DNA of 64,000 nucleotides from CAZXEU01 sp965207385 (lineage in GTDB: Bacteria; Bacteroidota; Rhodothermia; Rhodothermales; Bin80): contig CBDBLZ010000008.1 in assembly GCA_965207385.1 (NCBI GenBank), forward strand, positions 44,495 through 108,494. Reading direction: 5' to 3'. Shown piece by piece: positions 8,275-17,295 of the stretch (position 1 is its first letter; every line of letters starts with the position of its first letter). Under the pieces are notes generated by a model. It searched no databases and was not told the DNA's origin. It saw only the letters and a list, made by a program, of their open reading frames with translations. Made by a program: the position numbers and the translations under genes.

Positions 8275-9273
8275 TCAGCGCCTCCTCAATGCCATCTGCC
8301 CGATCATCCGCACAAGCGCGGACGTCGCGAGGCACCGGGGCAGTACCTCCGCCAGACCCAGAGCCGCCGCCGAGTGTTGCTGCACGCGCTCTGCTGCAGC
8401 ATCAAGGACTCCCAGCGCCTGCATGCGCCGCCGGGCCCCAGGAATCTCTGCCGGCGCCAGGCCACTGTCCTTGCGAATGCGCGCGAAAAAGCTGCGGTCC
8501 TCCCCCTCCGACCGTTCGAGCGCCTCCAGCAGCAGAAATGTCTTTTTGCCCTCCATGAGGTCACCCCCAACCGGCTTGCCCCATCCGGGATCTCCCGCTA
8601 CCAGGTCCAGAAGGTCGTCCTGAATCTGGAAGGCTCGTCCCATTTGACGTCCGATGGACCGAAGCGCTGCCCGCATCTCTTGCGGGGCATCGCCGATGAT
8701 ACCGCCCATTTCCAGGGCAACCGATAGCAGTGACCCTGTCTTGCGGTCTATCATGTCCAGGTACTGCGCTGTGGTAACCTCTGGGCGCCTCTCGAATTCC
8801 TTGTCCAGCGCCTGGCCTTCGCACAGCGCTGCTACCATGGAGGCAAAGGCCTGAACCAGCTCCGGCACGCGCCCGGAAGGCGTGCGCGCCACCTGGTCGA
8901 AGGACATGGACAGCAGCACGTCCCCACAGAGAATGGCCGTGTCCTCGTCCCAAGCTACGTGGACGGAGGGCCGTCCCCTCCGGCTCATGGCGTGGTCCAT
9001 GATGTCGTCGTGCACGAGCGCAAAATCGTGTACCAATTCCACGGCGAGCGCCGCCGGCATGGCATGCTCCGAAGGAACACCGAAAATGGCAGACGAAACA
9101 AGCAGCAGCACGGGCCGGACATGCTTTCCTTCCCCTTCAAGGACGTACCGCGCGGAATCATACAGCACGTCCGGCTTGGCGGTCCTGATCAGCCCGGAGA
9201 GGGCGTCGGAAACTTCTTCCCGGAATTGTTCCAACAGCACATCACAATCACGGTCGGTGTGCAGCCTGGCCAT
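8275..9273 (-). CDS. Trans-polyprenyl diphosphate synthase (GGPP/polyprenyl type)
   Basis: 332 aa. It condenses isopentenyl-PP onto an allylic diphosphate for quinone, carotenoid or lipid-carrier precursors. The first Asp-rich motif is DDIMD at 89-93, followed by RRGRPS. The second is DDLLD at 219-223 in FQIQDDLLD. 'GEGKHVRP' is a variant of the usual GGKRxRP substrate loop. Phe84 lies five residues before the first Asp motif, a position where an aromatic residue tends to limit chain length, so a C15-C20 product is plausible (inference). The start overlaps the end of adk by 26 bases. Confidence 0.88.
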   Translation of the reverse strand: MARLHTDRDCDVLLEQFREEVSDALSGLIRTAKPDVLYDSARYVLEGEGKHVRPVLLLVSSAIFGVPSEHAMPAALAVELVHDFALVHDDIMDHAMSRRGRPSVHVAWDEDTAILCGDVLLSMSFDQVARTPSGRVPELVQAFASMVAALCEGQALDKEFERRPEVTTAQYLDMIDRKTGSLLSVALEMGGIIGDAPQEMRAALRSIGRQMGRAFQIQDDLLDLVAGDPGWGKPVGGDLMEGKKTFLLLEALERSEGEDRSFFARIRKDSGLAPAEIPGARRRMQALGVLDAAAERVQQHSAAALGLAEVLPRCLATSALVRMIGQMALRRR

Positions 9274-9925
9274 TGTGCTCAGGAAACTCGTCGCTAAGAA
9301 TGTCTGCTATGCGTGAGTATACGGCTTCAACATCGCCTTCGGCGCCTACCGCCATCAGGCTGCCCCGCGTCCGGTAGTAGGCCACAACAGGCTCCGTCTG
9401 ATTCCTGTATACGGCGAGGCGCCTTCGTATGGCCTCAGGCCGATCATCCGGGCGCTGGAAAATAAGGGAAGGATCAATTCCGGTGGGCGGTTTTGTGTCC
9501 AGGTGGAAGATCTGTCCTGTTTCCCGGTGCATGCGCCGCCGCGAGAGGCGGCGTATCAGCTCAGCATCGGATGCCTCCAACAGGATTACCGCCTGTAGCG
9601 GACGCTTTCCCAGGAAATCCGCCAGCCAGTTTGCCTGCGTTACCGTGCGGGGATAGCCGTCCAGCACAAAGGCGTCGCAACCGGCAGCGGAGATGGCCTG
9701 CTCCGCCATGCTGCGTACCATTCCGTCCGGCACCAGAAGTCCCTTATCCATGTAGGCGGCTGCCTGCCGCCCCAATTCCGATCCTGATCCAACGACCTGA
9801 CGGAATAAGTTTCCCGTCGATATATGCGCGAGGCCGTGCCGCTCAGCCAGCAGCCCCGCCTGCGTTCCCTTGCCCGCGCCGGGAGGGCCAAAGAGTGCAA
9901 TCCGCTTCTTTCGTGATGCCCGCAC
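9248..9925 (-). CDS. adk: Adenylate kinase
   Basis: 225 aa. It catalyses AMP + ATP to 2 ADP in the cytoplasm. The P-loop is GPPGAGKGT at 13-21, the AMP site shows 'ISTGNLFRQ', and 'FVLDGYPRT' is the conserved Asp/Arg motif. The LID segment (RRRMHRETGQIFHLDTKPP) has no Cys cluster, so this is a non-zinc LID. The C-terminal tail (FPEHNGQAAHRP) is translated from the overlap with the polyprenyl synthase gene. It lies 15 bases after the preceding small membrane protein gene and is probably part of the long minus-strand operon. Confidence 0.93.
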   Translation of the reverse strand: MRASRKKRIALFGPPGAGKGTQAGLLAERHGLAHISTGNLFRQVVGSGSELGRQAAAYMDKGLLVPDGMVRSMAEQAISAAGCDAFVLDGYPRTVTQANWLADFLGKRPLQAVILLEASDAELIRRLSRRRMHRETGQIFHLDTKPPTGIDPSLIFQRPDDRPEAIRRRLAVYRNQTEPVVAYYRTRGSLMAVGAEGDVEAVYSRIADILSDEFPEHNGQAAHRP

Positions 9926-9939
9926 GTTGCTTTGAACAA

Positions 9940-10377
9940 TCAGTCTTGCCCATTCTCCCTTTCCGCAAACCTGCCCAACGCCGCAAGACCCAAATCAATG
10001 GCAACCGGCATCAGTCTGCCGAGCAGCCTGGACATGGCCTCCGACCCCTTCGGCGAATTCGGACCTGCGCCGGCGCCCAGACTCTGGCCCAGGGCCCGCT
10101 CCACATGCGAGCCGACCACGTCCAGAATCTCCTCCCTGGCAGCGCTCCGCCGGCTCAGTCCCCCTGCGATCATGCCCACCAGAATGCCGGCCACCAGAGC
10201 CCCGCCGGTTTTTGTCAGCGGGTGGCGCAGCACGGACTCCGGCGAGGCAAGCGCAGCGACCTCGCTGCGAATGGCTTCGAAGTGCCGGGAAATCTGCTCC
10301 GTCTTGCCGTCCAGTACACGCTGCAGCTCAGCTGCCGCGGCCTTCTGGTTCTTTGTCGCCGTGGGCTTCATCGCCAT
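9940..10377 (-). CDS. Small membrane-anchored protein of unknown function
   Basis: 145 aa from the ATG at 10377 (MAMKPTATKNQ); a longer start at 10395 is possible. An N-terminal predicted helix rich in Ala, Gln and Glu (about residues 12-45) leads to 'HPLTKTGGALVAGILVGMIAG', a single membrane segment preceded by the HPL(T)xxG pattern seen in DUF3618-like proteins. The C-terminus has a further hydrophobic helix. It overlaps the end of the holin-like gene by about 50 bases, so the pair is probably made and used together at the inner membrane. No enzyme motif is seen. Confidence 0.6.
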   Translation of the reverse strand: MAMKPTATKNQKAAAAELQRVLDGKTEQISRHFEAIRSEVAALASPESVLRHPLTKTGGALVAGILVGMIAGGLSRRSAAREEILDVVGSHVERALGQSLGAGAGPNSPKGSEAMSRLLGRLMPVAIDLGLAALGRFAERENGQD

Positions 10378-10705
10378 AACTACGCCGGAGTCCAAGGTAC
10401 GTGCCCGCCGCGCCTATCGCTACTGCAGCGCCCACCAGCAGAAAACCCAGCGCTGCATTATCCAGAAGTGAACCGAGCCCGAGCGAAGCAGCCACCAGCA
10501 TGAGCAGAAGCGCGGCCCCGCCCAAGACGGCCGCGATGGCATAGGTCAGCAGCCTGCCCTGCCGCGCCTTGATGCCGCGCGCTACTTCCAGGCCAAAGAG
10601 ATCGACGCGCAGCTGAATCCAATCGCTGACATCACGCACCAGCTCCTGCGTAAGGATACCAAGGCGATCCGTGTTTCCCGAGTCTTCCGCACCGTCTGGC
10701 TCCAT
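10328..10705 (-). CDS. Holin-X/DUF1469-like membrane protein (phage holin family, chromosomal)
   Basis: 125 aa. An N-terminal amphipathic segment ('LTQELVRDVSDWIQLRVDLF') is followed by two membrane helices at about residues 54-75 and 83-105, with a charged tail. This is the layout of the PF07332-type 'putative actinobacterial holin-X' family, common in non-phage chromosomes. Nothing else here is phage-like, so a lytic role is unlikely. A membrane-organising or lipid-related role is possible but unproven. It starts 51 bases after the LuxC-like gene. Confidence 0.65.
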   Translation of the reverse strand: MEPDGAEDSGNTDRLGILTQELVRDVSDWIQLRVDLFGLEVARGIKARQGRLLTYAIAAVLGGAALLLMLVAASLGLGSLLDNAALGFLLVGAAVAIGAAGTYLGLRRSYGDEAHGDKEPEGRGS

Positions 10706-10756
10706 GGCCGTGCCCGTCGAGTGGTGGCTAGACTACCCCGGGCAATCTGCATGGTT

Positions 10757-11812
10757 TCAGGCGGCAGGCACTCCCAGACGTGCAAGGAAGTCCACGGTAT
10801 CCCGTCCGTCCGGGCGCCAGTCCAGACGGGGCCGGTGCGCCGAGCCCGGCGGCTGGGCCGCCCGCGGCATGCGCAGCCTTGCCGCCAGGTCGGTCCTTGC
10901 CACGGTGAGCTGTATTGCCGCCCTTTCCTTCTCCAGGTAGTCTTCTACCTCACGAAGGCTGTCGTACTCGGCCCAGCGCAAGTGCGCGGGACCCTGCGGT
11001 TCGGGGGCACCTCGGCTGACCAGGAACTCAAGACCTTCCCCGTAAGCGTGCGGCACGCCTAGCGATTGAAGAAACGCCTGTTGCATGGACAGCGCGCCCG
11101 GCGTCGATGCATGAACGGGGAAGACGCTGCGGAAGGCCGCCAGGCTATCGAGCATGGCATCCGGGGACAGACCTCGCGGTGCCCAAAGCAGCGCCACGCT
11201 CCTGCATCCCATGCCCTCGTGGAGGAGAATATCCTCCGCCAGGCCATCATGATCCTGCCGGCTTTCCTTGCCGTCGACCACCGCTACGGCATACGTATGG
11301 CCGCGCACAAGGAGTCTGCCCTCCGGCAAGGCGCGTGCGCGCGCCTGCTCCCGGATCCAGCCTGCGGCGGCGTCGCCGCCCGTAGCAACAACGGCATCGG
11401 CCTCCGCCCACATCTCGGCTGCCGGTCTGAACCGTGCGCGCAGCCCGGGAACGGCCTGTCCAATGCACTCCGCAAAGGCCGGCAGCATCGCGGGCGACTT
11501 GGATGAGCACACGCCGATGTACTCGTGGCCCGTCAGCACAACGGCCAGAAAATCCAGCAGGCCGGCAAGGGGGATGTTGCCGGCATTCAGGACACCTACG
11601 CGGAGTGCGCTCCGCGCCCGGCGCCCGCGCAGCCAGTCGTGCAGTCCCTGGTGCGTAACCTGGTGCATCTGCTGGTTTATGGCAAAGGCGAGCGCCTCTT
11701 CGGTAAAGCGGTTTGGCGCCGATAGCGTGCGCTCCACGGCGCGCGCTCTGGCGGCACAATCGGGATCTCTCCAGCGCTCCGCCTCGCCTACTACGGCATC
11801 CAGCACGGTCAT
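10757..11812 (-). CDS. LuxC-like acyl-CoA/acyl-protein reductase
   Basis: 351 aa from the ATG at 11812, chosen because it overlaps the LuxE stop as ATGA. An aldehyde-dehydrogenase-like LuxC fold is indicated by 'VGVLNAGNIPLAGLLDFLAV' near 72-91 and 'LLHEGMGCRSVALLW', whose Cys203 matches the acyl-accepting cysteine of LuxC/acyl-CoA reductases. The family reduces an acyl group carried on an enzyme cysteine to a fatty aldehyde with NADPH. LuxC-LuxE pairs without luciferase genes are known in Bacteroidota, but their product is not established. The LuxE partner precedes it directly. Confidence 0.8.
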   Translation of the reverse strand: MTVLDAVVGEAERWRDPDCAARARAVERTLSAPNRFTEEALAFAINQQMHQVTHQGLHDWLRGRRARSALRVGVLNAGNIPLAGLLDFLAVVLTGHEYIGVCSSKSPAMLPAFAECIGQAVPGLRARFRPAAEMWAEADAVVATGGDAAAGWIREQARARALPEGRLLVRGHTYAVAVVDGKESRQDHDGLAEDILLHEGMGCRSVALLWAPRGLSPDAMLDSLAAFRSVFPVHASTPGALSMQQAFLQSLGVPHAYGEGLEFLVSRGAPEPQGPAHLRWAEYDSLREVEDYLEKERAAIQLTVARTDLAARLRMPRAAQPPGSAHRPRLDWRPDGRDTVDFLARLGVPAA

Positions 11813-12756
11813 GCCTGCGCGCCTTCCAGCAGAAAATTGCACCCGCGAAGCCCGCTTTGGGGCAGCCTTCCCAGGATTTCGAAGCCATCCCCCCGCCGCA
11901 CGGCCAAGTCTTCGGTCAAGAGCGCACTTACGGAATACAAATTGGCCAGATCAAATACCGCCAGCACTCCAGGCACCCCTTCTGCGGACTCGTCCATGGT
12001 ATGCGGATCCAGCACGCGAAAGCGCATCCAGGCCGGCGGAAAAAACACCGGTCCTCCGCGCGTGTACGCCTGGCTCATCAATTCGCACATTCCGTATTCG
12101 CTCCAGATTCTGGCGGCCGACAGGCCGAATCCCTCTGCCAGCTGCTGATGCAGCTCGGCTCTCGTCATATGCCGCCGGTAGGTCTTCATACCACCGGTCT
12201 CGACTATGCGTGCCCCGCGGGGGAACCGATATGGGCGCGCCTCAGCGAGGTCAAGCAGACCGAACGCCGCTCCAAACAGCATAAAGCTGCGGCCCCCTCC
12301 GATGGCGCGCTCCAGCAGGGAGGTGTCTTCCAGAAAGAAACCGCTTTGGGCGTCGCCGTAGCACCTAACCAGAATCTCCATCATGCAGACGAGAGAAGAC
12401 GCCTCGTCATACTGCGGAAGGTGGGCCAGTATGGTGTGGGGCCCCGCGCCAAAGACCCGCTCGAAGTGGACCGAGACGGCGCGCTCGTATACGGCCAGGC
12501 TCCGCACCCAGTGCCTGCCGCGCGCCATGCGCCTGGTCCCGCTGCTCGTGAACACGCGCTCCGCAGCGGCTGGAGGAAACGTCACCACAGGGGCATGCCT
12601 GAAGGCCTCCACGGGCAGATACTTGCCGGCATCGGCAAACTGCCCGTATACCGTGCAGCGCTCTCGCTGATAGCTCTCCACGCAGCGCTCCATTGCCTCG
12701 AATTCCTCGGGCGAGGCCACGCGGTGAAAGCTCCGCTCGACAGTTTCTATGGTCAC
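11809..12756 (-). CDS. LuxE-like acyl-protein synthetase (long-chain-fatty-acid--protein ligase)
   Basis: 315 aa from the GTG at 12756, five bases after the preceding stop; a TTG at 12789 is an alternative. It belongs to the LuxE branch of adenylate-forming enzymes: 'VFTSSGTRRMARGRHWVRSL' is the Ser/Thr/Gly-rich nucleotide loop and 'EYGMCELMSQAY' is the YG(M)xE motif. The C-terminus 'SGLRGCNFLLEGAQA' places Cys306 nine residues from the end, matching the cysteine that carries the acyl group in bacterial LuxE. It would activate a fatty acid with ATP and pass it to LuxC, encoded immediately downstream with ATGA coupling. Confidence 0.8.
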   Translation of the reverse strand: MTIETVERSFHRVASPEEFEAMERCVESYQRERCTVYGQFADAGKYLPVEAFRHAPVVTFPPAAAERVFTSSGTRRMARGRHWVRSLAVYERAVSVHFERVFGAGPHTILAHLPQYDEASSLVCMMEILVRCYGDAQSGFFLEDTSLLERAIGGGRSFMLFGAAFGLLDLAEARPYRFPRGARIVETGGMKTYRRHMTRAELHQQLAEGFGLSAARIWSEYGMCELMSQAYTRGGPVFFPPAWMRFRVLDPHTMDESAEGVPGVLAVFDLANLYSVSALLTEDLAVRRGDGFEILGRLPQSGLRGCNFLLEGAQA

Positions 12757-12761
12757 GCTGA

Positions 12762-13385
12762 CTAACCGGCGGGGAAACGAATACGACAACCAAAGGCCCG
12801 GGTAGACGGGACACTCGGCGCGCGCCCCTCCGCAAGCGCCGCCATTACCGATTCGAGATAGGCCTCTTGTATGCCGCCCGCATCCGCTGGCGAGTCGTCT
12901 ATGGCACCGGTATAGACGAGTTGTCGCCCGGCGTCAAATACGAATACCTGCGGCGTGCGAAAAGCCCCTAGCGCCCGGGCAAACTGGGCCCCCGAATCCA
13001 TGGCATACGGCATGGGGTGGCCCGGGGTGCGACTGGCCTCAAGCCCCTCTTCGGGGAAGGCGTCCGGGTCATTGGCGTTAACCAGGTACAGCAGAATGCC
13101 CTGCTCCGAGGCCGTTTCAAAATGGTCTCGCACGCGCCGCATGTACCCCTCGCTCCACTGGCAGGAATTGCTCCAGAAAATCACCACGGTCCCGCGTGTA
13201 CCGGTGAGCTCGCCTACCGTTGAGGTGCCGCCGCTTGCCAGCGCCAGGACCTGGTCCTGTCCGGGAAGCACCGTCCCGAGCGGGATCTCGGCCGGCTGGG
13301 CAGCAGCCGCGCCAGCAGCGGCCAGGAACAGGGCACCCAGCAGCCACTGGGATAGAGCGCGCCATTGCAAAGGGACATTTTTCAT
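12762..13385 (-). CDS. Exported thioredoxin/AhpC-like protein with a single-Cys CxxS site
   Basis: 207 aa from the ATG at 13385, which overlaps the transporter stop (ATGA). A signal peptide (SQWLLGALFLAAAGAAAAQ) points to the periplasm. The thioredoxin fold is shown by 'GTRGTVVIFWSNSCQWSEGY', 'ANDPDAFPEEG' and the cis-Pro motif 'FRTPQVFVFDAGRQLVYTGA', close to peroxiredoxin-like proteins that act with TlpA-type partners. The usual CxxC is CQWS here, so it has one active-site cysteine and may work as a monothiol or peroxidatic enzyme. A longer open frame upstream in the same phase lies antisense-shifted inside the transporter and is not part of the gene. Confidence 0.75.
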   Translation of the reverse strand: MKNVPLQWRALSQWLLGALFLAAAGAAAAQPAEIPLGTVLPGQDQVLALASGGTSTVGELTGTRGTVVIFWSNSCQWSEGYMRRVRDHFETASEQGILLYLVNANDPDAFPEEGLEASRTPGHPMPYAMDSGAQFARALGAFRTPQVFVFDAGRQLVYTGAIDDSPADAGGIQEAYLESVMAALAEGRAPSVPSTRAFGCRIRFPAG

Positions 13386-14866
13386 ATGAGGCGCCGCACC
13401 ATGCGGCGGTTTGCTGCCAACAAGAGACTCATCACGATACACCACTGGACCAGGCACGTCATGACGCTGAATCGCTCGGTAGGATCGAACCACGTGTCGG
13501 GCGCATATTCGGTGGCGGAGATCCAGAGCCACCAAACCAGGAGGACGGCACCCAATACCGGCACCCCGTACGACACTACGAAATCCCAGATTCGACCTGC
13601 GTTCCAGTCCCCTGGCGTCCCGTCTATAGCCGCCTTCCTGAACGGCCGCGCTCCCTGCCTTATTACGGCAAAGGCCACAAACAGCCCGCAAAGCATGAGT
13701 GCCACGCCCCAGACAAAGTCCTGGTTCTCGAAGAATCCCAGGTAGATGGCGGACGGGATGCCGAGCACAAAGGAAAGCAGGAATACGCCCGCCGTGGCAT
13801 GACTGCGGCGAATCCCGAAGTCGACTCCGATGCGGGTTACCAGGTTCACCATGGATATCAGCGAGCTCAGCGCGGCACACGACAGGCCGAGGAAAAACAG
13901 CGCGGCAAATACGCTTCCGGCTGGCATTTCGGCAAAAAGCTGCGGCATCCAGATGAAGGTCAGGCCCGTAGCCGCCGGGCCGCTCGTCTGCATGACTTCG
14001 AGCACTTCCGGCTGGCTCATCCTTGGACCAAGTATCGCAAATGCCGTGCCAAAAATGATGATGGCGGCAAGGATGGACACCGTATTGTTGCCCACCGCCG
14101 TAATGAAGGCGTTCTTTACTGCGCCATGCCGCGCATGCATATAGGCCGCGTACGTCAGCACCAGGCCCCAGCCCGCACCCGTGTCCCAGGCATTCTGCGT
14201 CAGGGCTTCCAGCCACAGCCGAGGCTGCGCAAGCGTGGCCCAGTCCGGCGTAAACAGGAATCGCACGCCTTCCCACGCGCCATCCAGGGTAAGCGTGCGC
14301 CCCAGCGCAATGAGCACAATAACCAGCAGCGTGGGAACCAGCACCTTGTTGGCTCGCTCGATGCTTCGGACGCCTTTCCACGCCGCAAGCGAAGCCAGCC
14401 CGATGGCAAGGGCGTGGAAAAGGAGCGGGAAGCCACCTGTCTGGAAGCCGTCCCACACGTCTTGGGACGCCTCTACCGTAATGGGCATGCCGCCCGTTAC
14501 CATTTTCAGAAAGTAGAATATGCACCACCCCGCTACCACCGAATAGTAGAAGGTGATGGCGGCCGTGACGAAGCCGAGGAAGGCTCCCATCCAGGCATAT
14601 CGCTTGCCGGCCATCTGGACCATCGTTCCCACGACGCCCTTGCGCGAGCGGGAGCCGAGCGCGTACTCGGCTATGATCAGCGGGATGCTCCACGCGAAGA
14701 GGAAGATGATCCAGGCCACCAGAAAGGCGCCGCCTCCCGCATCGCCGCTATTGGTAGCAGCGATGCGCGGAAAGCGCCAGATATTGCCCGTGCCAATGGC
14801 CATGCCCAGGACGCTCAGGAGCAGGCCCAGCCGGGAAGAGAATCGTGCAGAAGACTCAAGAGACAT
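13382..14866 (-). CDS. Sodium-dependent neurotransmitter-symporter-family transporter (NSS/SNF)
   Basis: 494 aa. The start 'LGLLLSVLGMAIGTGNIWRFPRIAA' holds the hallmark GxGNxWRFP region of TM1 that binds sodium and the amino-acid substrate. About twelve hydrophobic segments follow. 'QNAWDTGAGWGLVLTYAAYM' is the TM6 region and 'LSSLISMVNLVTRIG' the TM8 sodium site. NSS proteins such as LeuT and MhsT import amino acids or amines with Na+. The gene starts five bases after the amidohydrolase stop and its own stop overlaps the thioredoxin-like start, so import of an amine or amino acid tied to the amidohydrolase product is plausible (inference). Confidence 0.88.
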   Translation of the reverse strand: MSLESSARFSSRLGLLLSVLGMAIGTGNIWRFPRIAATNSGDAGGGAFLVAWIIFLFAWSIPLIIAEYALGSRSRKGVVGTMVQMAGKRYAWMGAFLGFVTAAITFYYSVVAGWCIFYFLKMVTGGMPITVEASQDVWDGFQTGGFPLLFHALAIGLASLAAWKGVRSIERANKVLVPTLLVIVLIALGRTLTLDGAWEGVRFLFTPDWATLAQPRLWLEALTQNAWDTGAGWGLVLTYAAYMHARHGAVKNAFITAVGNNTVSILAAIIIFGTAFAILGPRMSQPEVLEVMQTSGPAATGLTFIWMPQLFAEMPAGSVFAALFFLGLSCAALSSLISMVNLVTRIGVDFGIRRSHATAGVFLLSFVLGIPSAIYLGFFENQDFVWGVALMLCGLFVAFAVIRQGARPFRKAAIDGTPGDWNAGRIWDFVVSYGVPVLGAVLLVWWLWISATEYAPDTWFDPTERFSVMTCLVQWCIVMSLLLAANRRMVRRLI

Positions 14867-14871
14867 GGCAG

Positions 14872-17295
14872 TCAGGGGCTGAGCGTGATGCGTGATGAAA
14901 CTTCGGGCAACTCACCCGGATTTCGGGGCCTGTGCAATTTGTAGTGCTCGAAGTCCAGGTAAGACGGCACGTGTAGGTCATAGTAGCGGCTGAGAGGACG
15001 CCCGCTTTGCCCGCCGGGAAAGATGCCGTAGCCTTCCGGTGGCCGCCGGGAAAAGTCTACCACCATGCGCCAGCTGGCACCATGCGTAGTTTCCAGTTCG
15101 CTTCCCGGCGATATGGTTTCATCGAAGCCGGGATAGGCATGCGGACCGCTCCACAGGGCCCGCAGCCCGGGATTCTGCGTAAAATGCCGCAGAAGAACGT
15201 GGTGCACATTCCCCCATCGCGGATCCTGGAAATCCTGCCTTAGCGTCTTGCCCGTCTCTTCCAGCGCCATGGCCAAGAGCATGGAGGCATCCTCTGTCTC
15301 CGGCGTTCGTGCCACATCAAGCCAGCTGGATCCCTGACGCAACAAATGGAGCAGCGTCATGTCCTTGGGCACGGGCATGCCGGCAAAGACCGCTTCATCC
15401 CACGCCAGGCTTCGCAGATGCTGCAGAAACAGGTGCATGGCAATCGGTGCCTCACTGTCCAGGGTGGCTTCGCCGCTCCACGCCAGCAGCCGGTCCCGGA
15501 CAGCACTTGCATTCCGCGATAGGCCGCCCAGTCCCTCCAAGAGCGGCACGAATAGATCGCGCTGCACCACGTGCACGTCGGACTGGTAGCGCAGGAAATC
15601 CTCGACGCCGTGCTGCGGCCGCGAGCGCAGCAGGCTGTCGATGCGCAGCGCCCGGTAGGCATCCGGCCAGTCATGGCCCAGGTAGTGTGGATATCCCGGC
15701 CCGACAGGAAGCTGGTTGGCCGAAAACAGGTAGCTCTGTGCCGTCTGGTCCGCGTGCGGCAGGTGCTCGAAGGGTATCGAACCCGTCCACTCGAACCGGT
15801 CCGTCGTGCCGTCCAGGAGTCCCGCCCCGTGACCCGCCTTCCGGATCGGGATCCGCCCCGTAGAGCGGATGCTGATGCTGCCTGCCGTGTCGGCATACAG
15901 AATATTCATTGCGGGCATATCAAAATGCCTTAGCGCGGCGTCGAATTCCTGGCGGTTGCCTGCCCGGTTCATGTCCCAGATGGCCCGCAGGATGCCGCCC
16001 GGTTCATGAGCTACCCATCGGAGGGCGACGGCACCGGTATCCATCCGGACCACCGGACCGAAGTGCGAAAAGAGCGCCGTGTCTATCCGGGCAGCAGCGC
16101 CCTTGACTACCAGGGTGTCCGGCACCGTTTCCAGGGGCCTCCAGCCGTCACCGTAGCGGTAGCGCAACCCGGTCGAATCCAACTGGAGCACGAAGTGGTC
16201 CAGCACGTCCGCACCGGTATTGGTATAGGTCCAGCCAAGGGCGTCGTTGAAGGCTTCCACCACGACGGGCGTGCCAGGCGGCAGCACGCCGTACAGGTTT
16301 AGCTCGGGCGTAACCACGTGCACTTCGTACCAGATGGCAGGCAGCGACAGCTCAAGATGCATGTCGCCGGCCAGTATGGGGGAGCCCGTACCGGACATAT
16401 CTCCGGCGACGGCCCAGTTGTTGGAGCCTTTCGGCTCGTGGTAACCCGGCGCTCCCCACGCCGAAAGGACTTCACCTATCTGCCCAAGACGAGCCGCCGC
16501 CTCATACGATTCAGCTGCAACTGCCGTCCGCGTGCCAGCTGAAGGCTCATGTAATGTGTCCGGAATACTGGGGATGTAGTGCAAGCTGCCAGGCGGATAG
16601 AGCAGGTCGTACGCGGAGTCGCCCAGCCGGTCCCGCAGTACGGAAAAGGCCGGTTCCGTATGGCGATAGGTCAGGTCATAGGCAAAGTACTGAAGCAGGC
16701 GGGCCGTGTGCAGCGGCGTGTACCTATCGGGCCGGTAACCCAGCAGCTTGGACTCGAAGGGCAGCTCGGCCGGCGACAGTCCATCCAGGTATGCGTTGGC
16801 TCCTGCCGCAAACCATGTGGTGAGCTCGTACTCGAGTCCCTGCTCCTGTTGCCATCTCCGTGCCAGCTTGCGTGCGCCCCACTCCATTCCCGTCTGCCGG
16901 AGAAACCGGTCAGCTTCCAGCGCGCCTGCGCCGTAAATCTCCGCGAGACGACCCGCGGCTACGCGCGGCAGAAAGTCGAGCTGCGCGGCTCGGTCTTGCG
17001 CGACCACGTAGCCAAGCGCCATGATGGCATCGCGGTCACTGGCCGCGAAAATGTGCGGTACGCCCCTTTCGTCTCGCTCTATGACCACCTCTGCCCCGAG
17101 CTCCGGAAGGCGCAATTGCTGTGTCCGAGGATGCTCGGCGTGGCGGGCGTTGTAGTAGAGTCCCTTGACCGGATCCAGCAGCGGACCAACGGGCGCAAGC
17201 TGCGCGACCGGCAGATGGAGTGCTCCCAGCAGCAATCCACTTGCGGCGGCCCACGAAGCCAGCGCCACTGCATGCCTTAGGGGCCGCCCGCTCAC
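14872..17295 (-). CDS. Penicillin acylase family N-acyl amidohydrolase
   Basis: 807 aa from a GTG at 17295 that overlaps the parA stop (GTGA). An upstream ATG at 17409 exists but would run 117 bases into parA. An N-terminal hydrophobic segment (VALASWAAASGLLLGAL) gives export or anchoring. The alpha part contains 'RDERGVPHIFAASDRDAIMALG' and 'QDRAAQLDF'. The autoprocessing site is 'KGSNNWAVAGD', with the Ser becoming the N-terminal nucleophile of the beta subunit, followed by 'PILAGDMHLELSLPAIWYEVH'. Ntn hydrolases of this family cleave amide-linked acyl chains (beta-lactam side chains, acyl-homoserine lactones, N-acyl amino acids). The substrate here is unknown; the LuxE/LuxC neighbours suggest a fatty acyl amide. 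Confidence 0.85.
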   Translation of the reverse strand: MSGRPLRHAVALASWAAASGLLLGALHLPVAQLAPVGPLLDPVKGLYYNARHAEHPRTQQLRLPELGAEVVIERDERGVPHIFAASDRDAIMALGYVVAQDRAAQLDFLPRVAAGRLAEIYGAGALEADRFLRQTGMEWGARKLARRWQQEQGLEYELTTWFAAGANAYLDGLSPAELPFESKLLGYRPDRYTPLHTARLLQYFAYDLTYRHTEPAFSVLRDRLGDSAYDLLYPPGSLHYIPSIPDTLHEPSAGTRTAVAAESYEAAARLGQIGEVLSAWGAPGYHEPKGSNNWAVAGDMSGTGSPILAGDMHLELSLPAIWYEVHVVTPELNLYGVLPPGTPVVVEAFNDALGWTYTNTGADVLDHFVLQLDSTGLRYRYGDGWRPLETVPDTLVVKGAAARIDTALFSHFGPVVRMDTGAVALRWVAHEPGGILRAIWDMNRAGNRQEFDAALRHFDMPAMNILYADTAGSISIRSTGRIPIRKAGHGAGLLDGTTDRFEWTGSIPFEHLPHADQTAQSYLFSANQLPVGPGYPHYLGHDWPDAYRALRIDSLLRSRPQHGVEDFLRYQSDVHVVQRDLFVPLLEGLGGLSRNASAVRDRLLAWSGEATLDSEAPIAMHLFLQHLRSLAWDEAVFAGMPVPKDMTLLHLLRQGSSWLDVARTPETEDASMLLAMALEETGKTLRQDFQDPRWGNVHHVLLRHFTQNPGLRALWSGPHAYPGFDETISPGSELETTHGASWRMVVDFSRRPPEGYGIFPGGQSGRPLSRYYDLHVPSYLDFEHYKLHRPRNPGELPEVSSRITLSP

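Noticed and set aside
10328..10705. Prophage lysis module
   Set aside because: The holin-like protein belongs to a family common on chromosomes, and there is no endolysin or other phage gene nearby.
12762..14693. A 643-codon minus-strand open frame
   Set aside because: Only its last 207 codons (from 13385) read as a real thioredoxin-like protein. The rest lies out of phase inside the NSS transporter, which has clear family motifs.
13220..14944. A 574-codon plus-strand frame
   Set aside because: It is antisense to the transporter and is His/Arg/Pro-rich, as expected for shadow frames in GC-rich DNA.
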